NCBI GenBank assembly: GCA_963790335.1
Contig: CAWBOB010000008.1
Span: 434,001 to 498,000 of the forward strand
Direction of reading: 5' to 3'
From: JAOUEA01 sp963790335
GTDB lineage: Bacteria > Actinomycetota > UBA4738 > HRBIN12
Length of the DNA stretch: 64,000 nucleotides
A program made the position numbers and the translations under genes. Shown here piece after piece: positions 46,595-57,300 of this stretch; the stretch's first letter is position 1, and every line of letters begins with the position of its first letter. The notes beneath the pieces are model-generated. The model had not been told where the DNA came from and ran no database searches. It saw nothing but the letters and a program-made list of their open reading frames with translations.

Positions 46595-47380
46595 ATGAAG
46601 GTGCGTCGTTCACGTCGGCTGGCAGCGATCCTGCTGGTGGGAAGCCTGGTTACCGGATCGATGTTCGCCGCCAATGCCGAGTCGTCGGTCGAGGTGGCGC
46701 TGCGGCACAAGCAGGACATGCGCGATCGCATCGAGCAGATCCAAGAGACCCGCCGCGTGCGCCGGGTGGCGCTGCACGGCCGCATCCGCTCCGCCCAGGC
46801 GCTGATCGAGCGTGCGTTCGGTGCCCTGCAGGCGGGTGACGTCGAGCGGTACCGGCGGTTCCGCCGCCAGCAGCTCGGGCGCATCTCCGAGCTGCGTCGC
46901 CAAGAGCGGGAATTGGTGCGATCGTCCCGCGGGCGCGTGAGGGAGCTGCGGGAGCGGCGGAGCCAGCTCGCCTCGTGGATCGACTCCCTCCCGCTCGAGC
47001 GGTGTCCCGTCGCCGGCAGCGTCTCGATCGCCGACAACTTCGGCATCTGGCACGACCATGGCAAGGACGGCGGTCACGTGCACCAGGGAAGCGACATGAG
47101 CGCCGCCACGGGCACGCCGATCGTGGCTCCGTTCGACGGCACCGCGGTTGCAGACCCCAGCGAGGAAGGCGGGTACGGCGTCAAGGTCTTCGGCGACGCC
47201 GGCTACGTGTACAACGCGCACCTGTCGGCGTACGGGAAGCTCGGCTCGGTGAGGTCCGGCGACGTGATCGGCTACGTGGGCATGACCGGCAATGCGACCG
47301 GCCCGCACGATCACTTCGAGTGGCACCCGGGCGACGGGGTCGCCGTCGACCCGTACATGGTGCTCGCCGCGGTCTGCTGA
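46595..47380 (+). CDS. Exported M23 (LytM) peptidase with coiled coil, copy 2
   Basis: 261 residues from ATG 46595 (ATG 46574 is in frame too). A Sec signal (RLAAILLVGSLVTGSMFAANA) precedes a long Arg/Glu coiled coil (residues about 30-130) and the LytM domain: HQGSDMSAATGTPIVAPFDG, GYVYNAHLSAYGKLGSV and GPHDHFEWHPG with the zinc ligands His/Asp and HxH. It is intact, unlike its paralogue at 26952-27712, with which it shares the SIADNFGI and YVYNAHLS segments. Likely involved in cell-wall remodelling or amidase activation. It converges with gyrA. Confidence 0.92.
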   Translation: MKVRRSRRLAAILLVGSLVTGSMFAANAESSVEVALRHKQDMRDRIEQIQETRRVRRVALHGRIRSAQALIERAFGALQAGDVERYRRFRRQQLGRISELRRQERELVRSSRGRVRELRERRSQLASWIDSLPLERCPVAGSVSIADNFGIWHDHGKDGGHVHQGSDMSAATGTPIVAPFDGTAVADPSEEGGYGVKVFGDAGYVYNAHLSAYGKLGSVRSGDVIGYVGMTGNATGPHDHFEWHPGDGVAVDPYMVLAAVC

Positions 47381-47400
47381 CGCTGCGCTGAGTCTGGGAG

Positions 47401-49853
<2,453 letters not shown>

Positions 49854-49904
49854 CCGCTATGCCTTCGGCTCCACGAGCGTTCCGCCACGGTGTGTGCTCA
49901 GCTC

Positions 49905-51839
49905 CTAGACGTCGAGGTTCTGGACGTACTTCGCGTTGGACTCGATGAACTGCTTGCGCGAGGGCACGTCGTCACCCATCAACACGCTGAACAGCCTGTC
50001 GGCCGTCACGGCGTCCTCGAGGGTCACCTGCAGCAGGGTGCGATGCTCTGGGTCCATCGTGGTATCCCAGAGCTGGATCGCATCCATCTCGCCGAGGCCT
50101 TTGAAGCGCTGGGGATCGCCGAGCTTCTTGTTGCCGTTCGCGTTCTTGCGGAACTCGTCCCATCCACGCTCGGTGTAGAAGTAGAGCTCCTCCTTGCCCT
50201 GCTTCAGCAGGTACAACGGCGGCTGTGCGAGGTAGACGTATCCCGCCTCGATCAGTTGCCGCATGTACCGGAAGAAGTACGTGAGCAGCAGGGTGCGGAT
50301 GTGGGCGCCGTCGACGTCGGCGTCGGCCATGAGCACGATGCGGTGGTACCGAGCCTTGTCGAGGTCGAACTCGTCCTCGATGCCCGTGCCGATCGCGGTG
50401 ATGAGCGCTTGGATCTCGTTGTTCTCGAGGATCTTGTGCAGTCGCGCCTTCTCGACGTTGAGGATCTTGCCGCGGATGGGCAGGATCGCCTGCGTCGCGC
50501 GGTCACGGGCGCTCTTGGCCGAGCCTCCCGCCGAGTCGCCCTCGACGATGTACAGCTCGCACGACGCGGGATCGGTGAGCTGGCAGTCGGCGAGCTTGCC
50601 CGGCAGCGATCCGCTCTCGAGGAAGGACTTGCGCCGCGTGAGGTCGCGGGCCTGGCGTGCGGCCAATCGCGCCTTGGCCGAGCTCGAAGCCTTCGCGAAG
50701 ATGCGCTTGGCCTCTCCCGGATGCTCTTCGAGCCACGTCGCGAAGTCGGCGTTCACGGTCGTCTCGACGAGCGAACGCATCGACGCGTTGCCGAGCTTGG
50801 TCTTGGTCTGTCCTTCGAACTGCGGGTCGCGGAGCTTCACCGAGAGGATGGCGATCAGGCCCTCGCGCACATCCTCGCCGATCAGGTTGTCTTCCTTCTC
50901 CTTCAACAGGCCCTTCGCTCGCGCGTATCGGTTGAGCACGTTGGTCAGGGCCTTCTTGAGACCTTCCTCGTGCATGCCGCCCTCGTGGGTGTTGATCGTG
51001 TTGGCGAACGAGTAGAGCGACTCGGTGTAGCCGGTGCTCCACTGCATCGCGAGCTCGACCTCACCCTCGTCGGTCGCGCCCGTCTCGACGGCGATGATCT
51101 TGCTGACGGTGTCCTTCCCCTGCGCCAGGTAGCGGACGAAGTCGGCCAGCCCTCCGTTGGCCTTGAACGATTCCTCGGCCCTCGGAGCCTCTCGCTCGTC
51201 GAGCAACCTGATCTCGACGCCTCGATTGAGGAACGCGAGCTCGCGCAGACGTTCGGCGAGCGTCTCGCGCTTGAACTCGAGCGTTTCGACGAATATCTCG
51301 GGGTCGGGCCAGAACCGCACCCGCGTGCCGGTCTTCGCCGTCGCCTTGCCCTTCTTCAAGGGCGCGAGGCGCTTGCCGCGTTCGTAGGACTGCGACCACG
51401 AGAATCCGTCGCGCAGCACTTCGACGTCGAGCTTCTCGCTGAGGGCGTTGACGACGCTCACGCCCACCCCATGCAACCCCCCGGAGATCGCGTACCCCGC
51501 CCCCCCGAACTTGCCGCCGGCATGCAGCACGGTGAGCACCACCTCGACGGCGGGCCTGCGGTCCTTCGCGCGGGGGATGGGCTTGACCGGGATGCCGCGT
51601 CCGTTGTCGACGACGCTCACCGAGCCGTCGTCGTGGATCGTGACCACGATCCTGTCGGCGTGCCCGGCCATGGCTTCGTCGATCGCGTTGTCGACGACCT
51701 CGTAGACCAGGTGATGCAACCCGCGCGCGCTGGTGGTGCCGATGTACATGCCGGGACGCTTGCGGACAGGCTCGAGGCCCTCGAGCACCTGGATGTCGCC
51801 GGCATCGTAGCTCGTGGTCTTCTTGGCTCTGGTTGCCAA
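49905..51839 (-). CDS. gyrB: DNA gyrase subunit B
   Basis: ATPase subunit of gyrase, 644 residues. I choose TTG 51839 because GGAGG lies 5 nt upstream and the product then starts with the usual short tail before YDAGDIQVLEGLEPVRKRPG. The GHKL ATPase motifs follow (EVVDNAIDEAMAG, DNGRGIPV, GGLHGVGVSVVNALS), then the Toprim EGDSAGGSA and DADVDGAHIRTLLL, and the C-terminal QRFKGLGEMDAIQLWDTTM. Frame intact. Confidence 0.97.
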   Translation of the reverse strand: MATRAKKTTSYDAGDIQVLEGLEPVRKRPGMYIGTTSARGLHHLVYEVVDNAIDEAMAGHADRIVVTIHDDGSVSVVDNGRGIPVKPIPRAKDRRPAVEVVLTVLHAGGKFGGAGYAISGGLHGVGVSVVNALSEKLDVEVLRDGFSWSQSYERGKRLAPLKKGKATAKTGTRVRFWPDPEIFVETLEFKRETLAERLRELAFLNRGVEIRLLDEREAPRAEESFKANGGLADFVRYLAQGKDTVSKIIAVETGATDEGEVELAMQWSTGYTESLYSFANTINTHEGGMHEEGLKKALTNVLNRYARAKGLLKEKEDNLIGEDVREGLIAILSVKLRDPQFEGQTKTKLGNASMRSLVETTVNADFATWLEEHPGEAKRIFAKASSSAKARLAARQARDLTRRKSFLESGSLPGKLADCQLTDPASCELYIVEGDSAGGSAKSARDRATQAILPIRGKILNVEKARLHKILENNEIQALITAIGTGIEDEFDLDKARYHRIVLMADADVDGAHIRTLLLTYFFRYMRQLIEAGYVYLAQPPLYLLKQGKEELYFYTERGWDEFRKNANGNKKLGDPQRFKGLGEMDAIQLWDTTMDPEHRTLLQVTLEDAVTADRLFSVLMGDDVPSRKQFIESNAKYVQNLDV

Positions 51840-51986
51840 CGGGCCTCCGATCGATGGTGCTCCGGGCGTGCGAGGTACCGCGTCGCGGCGTACGGGGAGC
51901 GTGCGCGGGGAAGATCGCACGGACGACCGTCATCTTACCGCAGCCGAACGACCCTCGACCCCGTTTCGGGTCGCGAAAACCGCCAT

Positions 51987-52328
51987 CTACCTGGGAGTTC
52001 TCACTACGACCCGGACCCGCCGGACGCTGCCTTCTCCCAGGGCGGCATCGGCCTTGCGCCTGATCTCCTCGTGCAGGAACGTCGCCTGCGCCCCCCAGGG
52101 TCCGGTCGAGACCTCGACCGTCAGCACACCGTCGTCGAGAGCCGCAGGGGCGGTCTCCGCCGCCAGACGGGGACCGACGATCTCCGGCCATCGCGATGCG
52201 AGCTGCGCGACCGGCATGCCGCGACTGAACACCTGTTCGCGGAGGAGCCCGTCCACGATCTCCCCGAGCGAGACCGACTCACCCGAGCGAGGGCGTCCAC
52301 GACCTCCGAAGCCCTTGGCGTCCGGCAT
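51987..52328 (-). CDS. DUF721 / DciA-type protein
   Basis: 113 residues. Typical segments are PVAQLASRWPEIVGPRLAAE and LTVEVSTGPWGAQATFLHEE, with a basic C-terminus. DciA proteins load the replicative helicase in bacteria lacking DnaC/DnaI, and in actinobacteria the gene sits between recF and gyrB as here. The ATG overlaps the recF stop (TGATG). Confidence 0.9.
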   Translation of the reverse strand: MPDAKGFGGRGRPRSGESVSLGEIVDGLLREQVFSRGMPVAQLASRWPEIVGPRLAAETAPAALDDGVLTVEVSTGPWGAQATFLHEEIRRKADAALGEGSVRRVRVVVRTPR

Positions 52329-53425
52329 CAGGACGCACGCCGCTCGATCACCGAGCCGGACCTGACGCCCCAGACCGCCGCCGCCGACGGGGGAACGTCG
52401 GCCTCGTCGGCCACCGAGACGAATACCTGTCCCGGTCGCCGCGTGAGACGTTCGAGGAGGCGGTCACGGCGGGCCGGGTCGAGCGCGCTGAACGGGTCGT
52501 CGACGAGCAGCACCGGTGGCTCGCGGATCTCCTCGGCGACCGCCGATGCGAGGCCGACGCGAAGGCAGAGCGCGGTCGCCCACGTCTCCCCATGGGATCC
52601 GGCGGATCGAGCACCCAGCGCCCGGACGTCGAGGCCGAGATCGTCACGGTGTGGCCCGACGAGGGACGTGCGGCGGGCGATCTCGTCGCGGCGGCGTTCC
52701 TGGAGGCGGGCACGGAACGCCTCCTCCAGATCGCTCCCGCTCCAGACGTTGGGCTGATATCGCACGCGCAGCTCGTAGCCGGCGAGGTGGGCGAACTCCT
52801 CGGCCGCGTGGGGAGCGAGCCGATCGGCCGCTTCGGCACGTGCGGCCACGACCGCGACGCCGGCGCCGACGAGCTCCTCGTCCCATGCCTCGATGCCGAC
52901 CGGGGCGCCGGCGCCGTCCCACTCCTTCAGCAGGCGGTTCCGCTGGCGGAGCACCCGGTCGTATGCGGAGAAGATCCCTTCCTTCAGGGGCCAGAGCGCG
53001 GTGACCGCCTCGTCGAGGAACGCCCGGCGCTTCGAAGGGTCGCCGATCACGATCGGCAGATCGAAGGGGCCGAACAGCACCGCGCGGACCTGGCGACGCA
53101 GATCACGCTTGCGGCGCACCGGCGACCGGTTGACCTTCACGCGGCTCGCACCCTTCACCGGGATCTCGACCTCGACGAGCACCTTGCCCTCGCGGGTCTC
53201 GAGCTCACCGCGCGCATACGCCGCGTCGTGGCCCTGCTGCACCAGGGCCGAGCTCGCCGAGGCTCTCGGAGATGCGGTCGCGTACAGCACGTACATGCCT
53301 TCCAACAGGTTCGTCTTGCCTTCGCCGTTGGCACCGACGATCACGGTGAGCCCTTCAGCGAGGTGCTCGAGGTGCGTGTGCTCGTGGTTGCGGAACCGCC
53401 GGAGCTCGACCCATGCGAGACGCAT
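52328..53425 (-). CDS. recF: DNA replication/repair protein RecF
   Basis: 365 residues. Walker A is GANGEGKTNLL near the N-terminus, the ABC-type signature region is RSAGSHGETWATALCLR, and Walker B is VLLVDDPFSALDPARRDRLL. It loads RecA at gaps with RecO and RecR. Located after dnaN with 26 bp between and overlapping the DciA-like gene. Intact frame. Confidence 0.96.
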   Translation of the reverse strand: MRLAWVELRRFRNHEHTHLEHLAEGLTVIVGANGEGKTNLLEGMYVLYATASPRASASSALVQQGHDAAYARGELETREGKVLVEVEIPVKGASRVKVNRSPVRRKRDLRRQVRAVLFGPFDLPIVIGDPSKRRAFLDEAVTALWPLKEGIFSAYDRVLRQRNRLLKEWDGAGAPVGIEAWDEELVGAGVAVVAARAEAADRLAPHAAEEFAHLAGYELRVRYQPNVWSGSDLEEAFRARLQERRRDEIARRTSLVGPHRDDLGLDVRALGARSAGSHGETWATALCLRVGLASAVAEEIREPPVLLVDDPFSALDPARRDRLLERLTRRPGQVFVSVADEADVPPSAAAVWGVRSGSVIERRAS

Positions 53426-53451
53426 CGACGAGCGCTGGGTGGCCGGCGATG

Positions 53452-54552
53452 TCAGGACACGGCGGCAGGCAGCCGCACCGGCATGACGAGGTAGGTGAAC
53501 TCGTCGCCGTCGCCGCGCACGACGCCCGGCTTGAGCCCGTCGCGCACGTCGAGGCGCACGCTCTCCCCCGTGGCCGCGCGAAGCCCGTCGGCCAGGTACT
53601 GCGGATTGAACGCGACCGTGAGGTCGTCGCCTTCGTATCGCGCCTCGACCGTCTCGACCGCCTGGCCGAGATCGGGGCTCGACGAGGAGAGCTTCACGCC
53701 GAGCGCGTTCAGCTCCATGCGGACCGGCGTCGTGTCGCGCGCGAGCAGACCGACCCTTCCCACCGCGTCGAGCAGCGCCTGGCGAGAGATCGTGAGCCGG
53801 CTCTCGTGCTGGTCGGGCAGCAGCTGTCGGTAGTTGGGGAACTCCCCCTCGATCAACCGCGATGTGAGCGTCAGCTCCCCGATACGGAACGCGACCTGCG
53901 AGTCATCGAGGAACACCTCGATCGAGGTCTTCCCGTCGGCCGAGGCGGCTCGTCCCGCCTCGCTCAACGCCCGCTCCGGCACGATCGCCTTGCCCTCGCC
54001 GTCGGCGGTGGCGACGAGGTCGCGCACGGCCAGCCGGTAGGAGTCGGTGGCGACCATCACGACCCCTTCGCGGCTCACCTCGATCAGCACGCCGGTCAGC
54101 ACGGGGCGTGCCTCGTCGCGCGACGCCCCACGTGCCACCTGGTGGACGGCGTCGGCGAAGGCGCCCGCGTCGGCCGTGATCTGGGTGCCGCTCGGGGTCT
54201 GGAGCCCAGGGAAATCCTCGGCGGGCAGCAACCGTAGCGTGCCCTCGTAGGCCGCGCAGCGGATGTGCGCTTGGGACTGGTCGGTCTCGACGTCGACGGG
54301 TGCGTCTGACAACGACTTCACGGTGTCGCCCAGGAGTCTCGCCGGCACGAGCGCCGTGCCCGGCTCGCTCACCTGGGCGTCGGTCGCGAATCGCGCGCTC
54401 ACCTCGAGGTCGGTCGTGGTGAGTGTGAGGCGGCCGTCGGCAGCCTCGATCAGCACGCCGGTGAGCGCGGGGATGCCCGGTCTCGAAGAGACGCCGCGCT
54501 GCACGGTCTGGAGCGCCTCGGACAGCGCGTCGCGGTCACATCGGAACTTCAT
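53452..54552 (-). CDS. dnaN: DNA polymerase III beta sliding clamp
   Basis: 366 residues from ATG 54552 (MKFRCDRDALSEALQTVQRG). The three repeated clamp domains are visible; markers are SSRPGIPALTGVLIEA, VATDSYRLAVRD and SPDLGQAVETVEARYEG, with the ending YLVMPVRL. Normal length and frame. The upstream 234 bp to dnaA contain DnaA-box-like sites. Confidence 0.97.
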   Translation of the reverse strand: MKFRCDRDALSEALQTVQRGVSSRPGIPALTGVLIEAADGRLTLTTTDLEVSARFATDAQVSEPGTALVPARLLGDTVKSLSDAPVDVETDQSQAHIRCAAYEGTLRLLPAEDFPGLQTPSGTQITADAGAFADAVHQVARGASRDEARPVLTGVLIEVSREGVVMVATDSYRLAVRDLVATADGEGKAIVPERALSEAGRAASADGKTSIEVFLDDSQVAFRIGELTLTSRLIEGEFPNYRQLLPDQHESRLTISRQALLDAVGRVGLLARDTTPVRMELNALGVKLSSSSPDLGQAVETVEARYEGDDLTVAFNPQYLADGLRAATGESVRLDVRDGLKPGVVRGDGDEFTYLVMPVRLPAAVS

Positions 54553-54786
54553 CGGTTCCACCCCCTGCATCTGCTGTTCTTGAGAGAAGGAAAGAGCGCT
54601 GGTAGTAGGTGCTGTGGAAATCTGGATGAACCCCCCATATGGGCAGCGTAACGGGGCCGTCAGACATGTGGGAAACGGGTGGGGAAAAGGTGTCGCTCTG
54701 CGTCGGTCCGCACGCTGCGGCCGCGGAACCCACAGCGGCGCCGGCACTTCTCCACAGGATGCGCATCTCCGTCGAGCGCAGTGTGC
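54553..54786. other. dnaA-dnaN intergenic region, candidate oriC part
   Basis: 234 bp holding degenerate DnaA-box-like strings: TGTGGAAAT (around 54613), TGTGGGAAA (around 54668) and CTCCACAGG (around 54750). None is a perfect TTGTCCACA or TTATCCACA. The stretch 54570-54625 is less GC-rich than its surroundings and might unwind. Position and gene order make this one of two places where oriC is expected. Confidence 0.5.
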
Positions 54787-56238
54787 TCACGCGGCACGCA
54801 CCCTGCCCCTGATGATGCGGGTGAGATCCTGTACCTGGCGGAAGGTCGCATCGCGCGCCCGCATCTCGTCCTCGATCTTGTGGATGGCGTGGAGCACCGT
54901 GGTGTGGTCACGCCCGCCGAAGATCTCGCCGATCTTGAGCAGCGACAACCCGGTGCATTCGCGGGTGAGGTACATGGCGATATGCCGAGCCTGCGTCAGC
55001 GGTCGAGAGCGCGATTTCGACATGAGGTCGGCCGGGCTGAGCGAGAAGTACTTCGAGGTCTCGTCCAAGATCAACGGGGCGGGGATCTCGCTCTGGGTCT
55101 GCGGGATCAGATCCTCGAGGGCCCGCTCACCGAGCGCGGTGTCGATCGGCTGCCCGGTGAGCTCGCTCCACGCCACGACGCGCACCAGCGCCCCCTCGAG
55201 CTCGCGCACCGACTGGTCGAACTTCGAGGCGACGAACTCGATCACGTCGGGCGGCACGGTGATGTGCTCGCGCTCGGCCTTGAGCTGCAGGATGGCGATG
55301 CGGGTCTCGAGGTCCGGAGGCTGCACGTCGACGCAGAGCCCCCACCGGAAACGGTTGACGAGCCGTTCCTCGAGACCCGAGAGCTCATGCGGGGGACGAT
55401 CCGATGCGATCACGATCTGCTTGCCCGCCGCGTGCAGGTGGTTGAACGTGTGGAAGAACTCCGTCTGGGTCTCCTCGCGCTTGGCGAGGAACTGGATGTC
55501 GTCGACCAGCAGCACATCGACCTCGCGGTAGCGTTGGCGGAACGCGTCGCCGCCCTGGCGTTCGCGCACCGCCTTGATGAACTCGGTCACGAACTGCTCC
55601 GAGGTGACGTACTTGACGCGCAGCGAGGGCGCGAGCCGGTACATGTGATGGCCGACCGCGATCAGCAGGTGGGTCTTGCCCAGGCCCACTCCCCCGTAGA
55701 TGAACAGCGGGTTGTACGCCGTCGACGGCGGAGCCTCGGCCACGGCCATCGATGCGGCGTGCGCGAAGCGGTTGCTGGGCCCCGGCACGAAGGCGTCGAA
55801 CGTGTAGCTCGGGAACGGAAGACCCGGAGCCCCGAGGGGCTGTGCAGACGCAGACGGCGGGACCGGCGGCAAGGAGGACCGAGCATCCCTCGCGGTGCCC
55901 TGCGGGGGCGGAGCCGCCTCGCCGACGCCGGCCTCGCGTCGGCTCGCCTCGGCTTGGGGGTGGTCACGGAGCGCCTCGTCGACCGAGAGATCGACCTTCA
56001 GTGGGCGGCCGGCGGCTTCCTGCGAGGCTCGCTCGATGAGCGAGAGATGCTGGTGCTGCAGGCGTTCGCGGACGAGGGCGCTCGGAACCGCCAGCGAGAG
56101 CGAGCGATCGTCCAGGCGCAGGGCCCGGACCTCGGAGAACCACATCACGACGGTGGTCTCGGGGAGTTCCTCGCGCGCCCGGCCCAACACGTGGGCCCAT
56201 GCGTCGCGGGCCGCGTGCTCAGGGGACGCTACCGCCAT
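54787..56238 (-). CDS. dnaA: Chromosomal replication initiator DnaA
   Basis: 483 residues from ATG 56238 (MAVASPEHAARDAWAHVLGR). Domain I occupies about 1-90, then a Pro/Ala-rich linker. The AAA+ core carries NPLFIYGGVGLGKTHLL, DVLLVDDIQFLAKR and the sensor IVIASDRPPHEL. The C-terminal box-binding domain has LTRECTGLSLLKIGEIFGGR followed by DHTTVLHAIHKI. Intact frame; heads the leftward dnaA-dnaN-recF series. Confidence 0.97.
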   Translation of the reverse strand: MAVASPEHAARDAWAHVLGRAREELPETTVVMWFSEVRALRLDDRSLSLAVPSALVRERLQHQHLSLIERASQEAAGRPLKVDLSVDEALRDHPQAEASRREAGVGEAAPPPQGTARDARSSLPPVPPSASAQPLGAPGLPFPSYTFDAFVPGPSNRFAHAASMAVAEAPPSTAYNPLFIYGGVGLGKTHLLIAVGHHMYRLAPSLRVKYVTSEQFVTEFIKAVRERQGGDAFRQRYREVDVLLVDDIQFLAKREETQTEFFHTFNHLHAAGKQIVIASDRPPHELSGLEERLVNRFRWGLCVDVQPPDLETRIAILQLKAEREHITVPPDVIEFVASKFDQSVRELEGALVRVVAWSELTGQPIDTALGERALEDLIPQTQSEIPAPLILDETSKYFSLSPADLMSKSRSRPLTQARHIAMYLTRECTGLSLLKIGEIFGGRDHTTVLHAIHKIEDEMRARDATFRQVQDLTRIIRGRVRAA

Positions 56239-56526
56239 CTCGAATCCACAGCACCTTTCCACACCGGTGGAAAACAGGGGAACGTTCGTCGTGACGCCGG
56301 GCCCGATGAAGGCCCGGTTCGCCGGGGGGAAGGCGGGGCGCACGTTAGCACACGACCTCGCGGCACCGGCGCCCGAGCGGCGGGTCTTGACACTCTTTCT
56401 CGTGCCGGGAGCGCTGCGCTGCGAGCGACGCCGACGGAGCCCGTATACTCATCGGTCGTCGAGCACCCCACTATGGGCCCGGATCCTCCCCCACGATCCA
56501 CGAAGACGATGTGAAGGAACTCCGCG
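56239..56526. other. dnaA-rpmH divergent intergenic region, candidate oriC part and promoters
   Basis: 288 bp with DnaA-like boxes TTTCCACAC (around 56256) and ATCCACAGC (around 56244) beside an inverted copy GGTGGAAAA (around 56267). TATACT at 56444-56449 is a good -10 element for rpmH; its -35 is unclear. Leading-strand gene orientation switches here. Confidence 0.55.
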
Positions 56527-56670
56527 ATGGCCAAAGGCAAACGCACATACCAGCCGAACGTGCGCCGTCGCGCACGCCGACACGGCTTCCGTCTGCGCAT
56601 GCGAACGCGTGCAGGACGCTCGATCATCGCCGCACGCCGCCGCAAGGGGCGTGCCCGGCTCACCGCCTGA
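56527..56670 (+). CDS. rpmH: 50S ribosomal protein bL34
   Basis: 47 residues: MAKGKRTYQPNVRRRARRHG, then FRLRMRTRAGRSIIAARRRK and GRARLTA. Highly basic and typical of bL34. GTGAAGGAAC lies upstream. First gene of the rightward rpmH-rnpA-yidD-yidC-jag-rsmG-parAB series. Confidence 0.96.
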   Translation: MAKGKRTYQPNVRRRARRHGFRLRMRTRAGRSIIAARRRKGRARLTA

Positions 56671-56684
56671 GTTCCGGGCCGCTC

Positions 56685-56990
56685 GTGCGCGCCCGCGACG
56701 TGCGCCGGGTCTTCGATACTGCCGTCACCTGTCGAGGAACACGGGTGGTACTGTTCCTGTCGCCCGGCTCGGGGCTTTGGACGACCGTCGCTGCGCGAAG
56801 GATCGGCGGCGCCGTCGATCGGAACCGAGCGAAGCGCATGCTGCGCGAAGCCTGGAGGCAGGTGCCGCCGCAGCTCACGGGCGATTTCGACGCCGTCCTG
56901 GTGGCTCGCGAGGCGATCCGGGGCGCCACGACGCAGGATCTGGTGAGCGAGATGAGCGAGTTGCTGGCGCGACAGGCGGGTACCCGATGA
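56685..56990 (+). CDS. rnpA: Ribonuclease P protein component
   Basis: About 101 residues from GTG 56685; the exact start is uncertain because the frame is open into rpmH. Motifs: VRRVFDTAVTCRGTRVVLFL, AARRIGGAVDRNRAKRMLRE (the RNR box that contacts the RNA) and DFDAVLVAREAI. Overlaps yidD by ATGA. Confidence 0.92.
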   Translation: MRARDVRRVFDTAVTCRGTRVVLFLSPGSGLWTTVAARRIGGAVDRNRAKRMLREAWRQVPPQLTGDFDAVLVAREAIRGATTQDLVSEMSELLARQAGTR

Positions 56991-57298
56991 GCCTCCGCGT
57001 GGCGGCGTGGTGTGCCGGGGCCCCCCTGCGTGCGGTCCTCGTCCTCGCGATCCACCTCTACCGGGCATCGCTCTCGGGCTGGCTCGGAGGCCAGTGCCGG
57101 TTCTTCCCGACGTGTTCACACTACGCCGAGCAGGTGGTTCAGGAACACGGGGCGTTCCGAGGCATCGGGCTCGCGCTCTGGCGCATCGCCCGGTGCAACC
57201 CCTATGGTCAGGGTGGCATCGACCCTGCGCCAAAACCACCCGCTCGATCTGGACACGCGTATGATGGCATCACACGCCGGTCGGAGGCGCGCGCGTAG
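56987..57298 (+). CDS. yidD: Membrane protein insertion efficiency factor YidD
   Basis: 103 residues. The family core is AIHLYRASLSGWLGGQCRFF, PTCSHYAEQVVQEHGAFRG and ALWRIARCNPYGQGGIDPAP. Assists YidC-dependent membrane insertion. Overlaps rnpA and is 2 nt ahead of yidC. Confidence 0.95.
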   Translation: MSLRVAAWCAGAPLRAVLVLAIHLYRASLSGWLGGQCRFFPTCSHYAEQVVQEHGAFRGIGLALWRIARCNPYGQGGIDPAPKPPARSGHAYDGITRRSEARA

Positions 57299-57300
57299 GC

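Noticed and set aside
56387..56449. TTGACA at 56387 with TATACT at 56444 as one rpmH promoter
   Set aside because: The gap is 51 bp instead of about 17, so they cannot form one promoter; only the -10-like element is kept.
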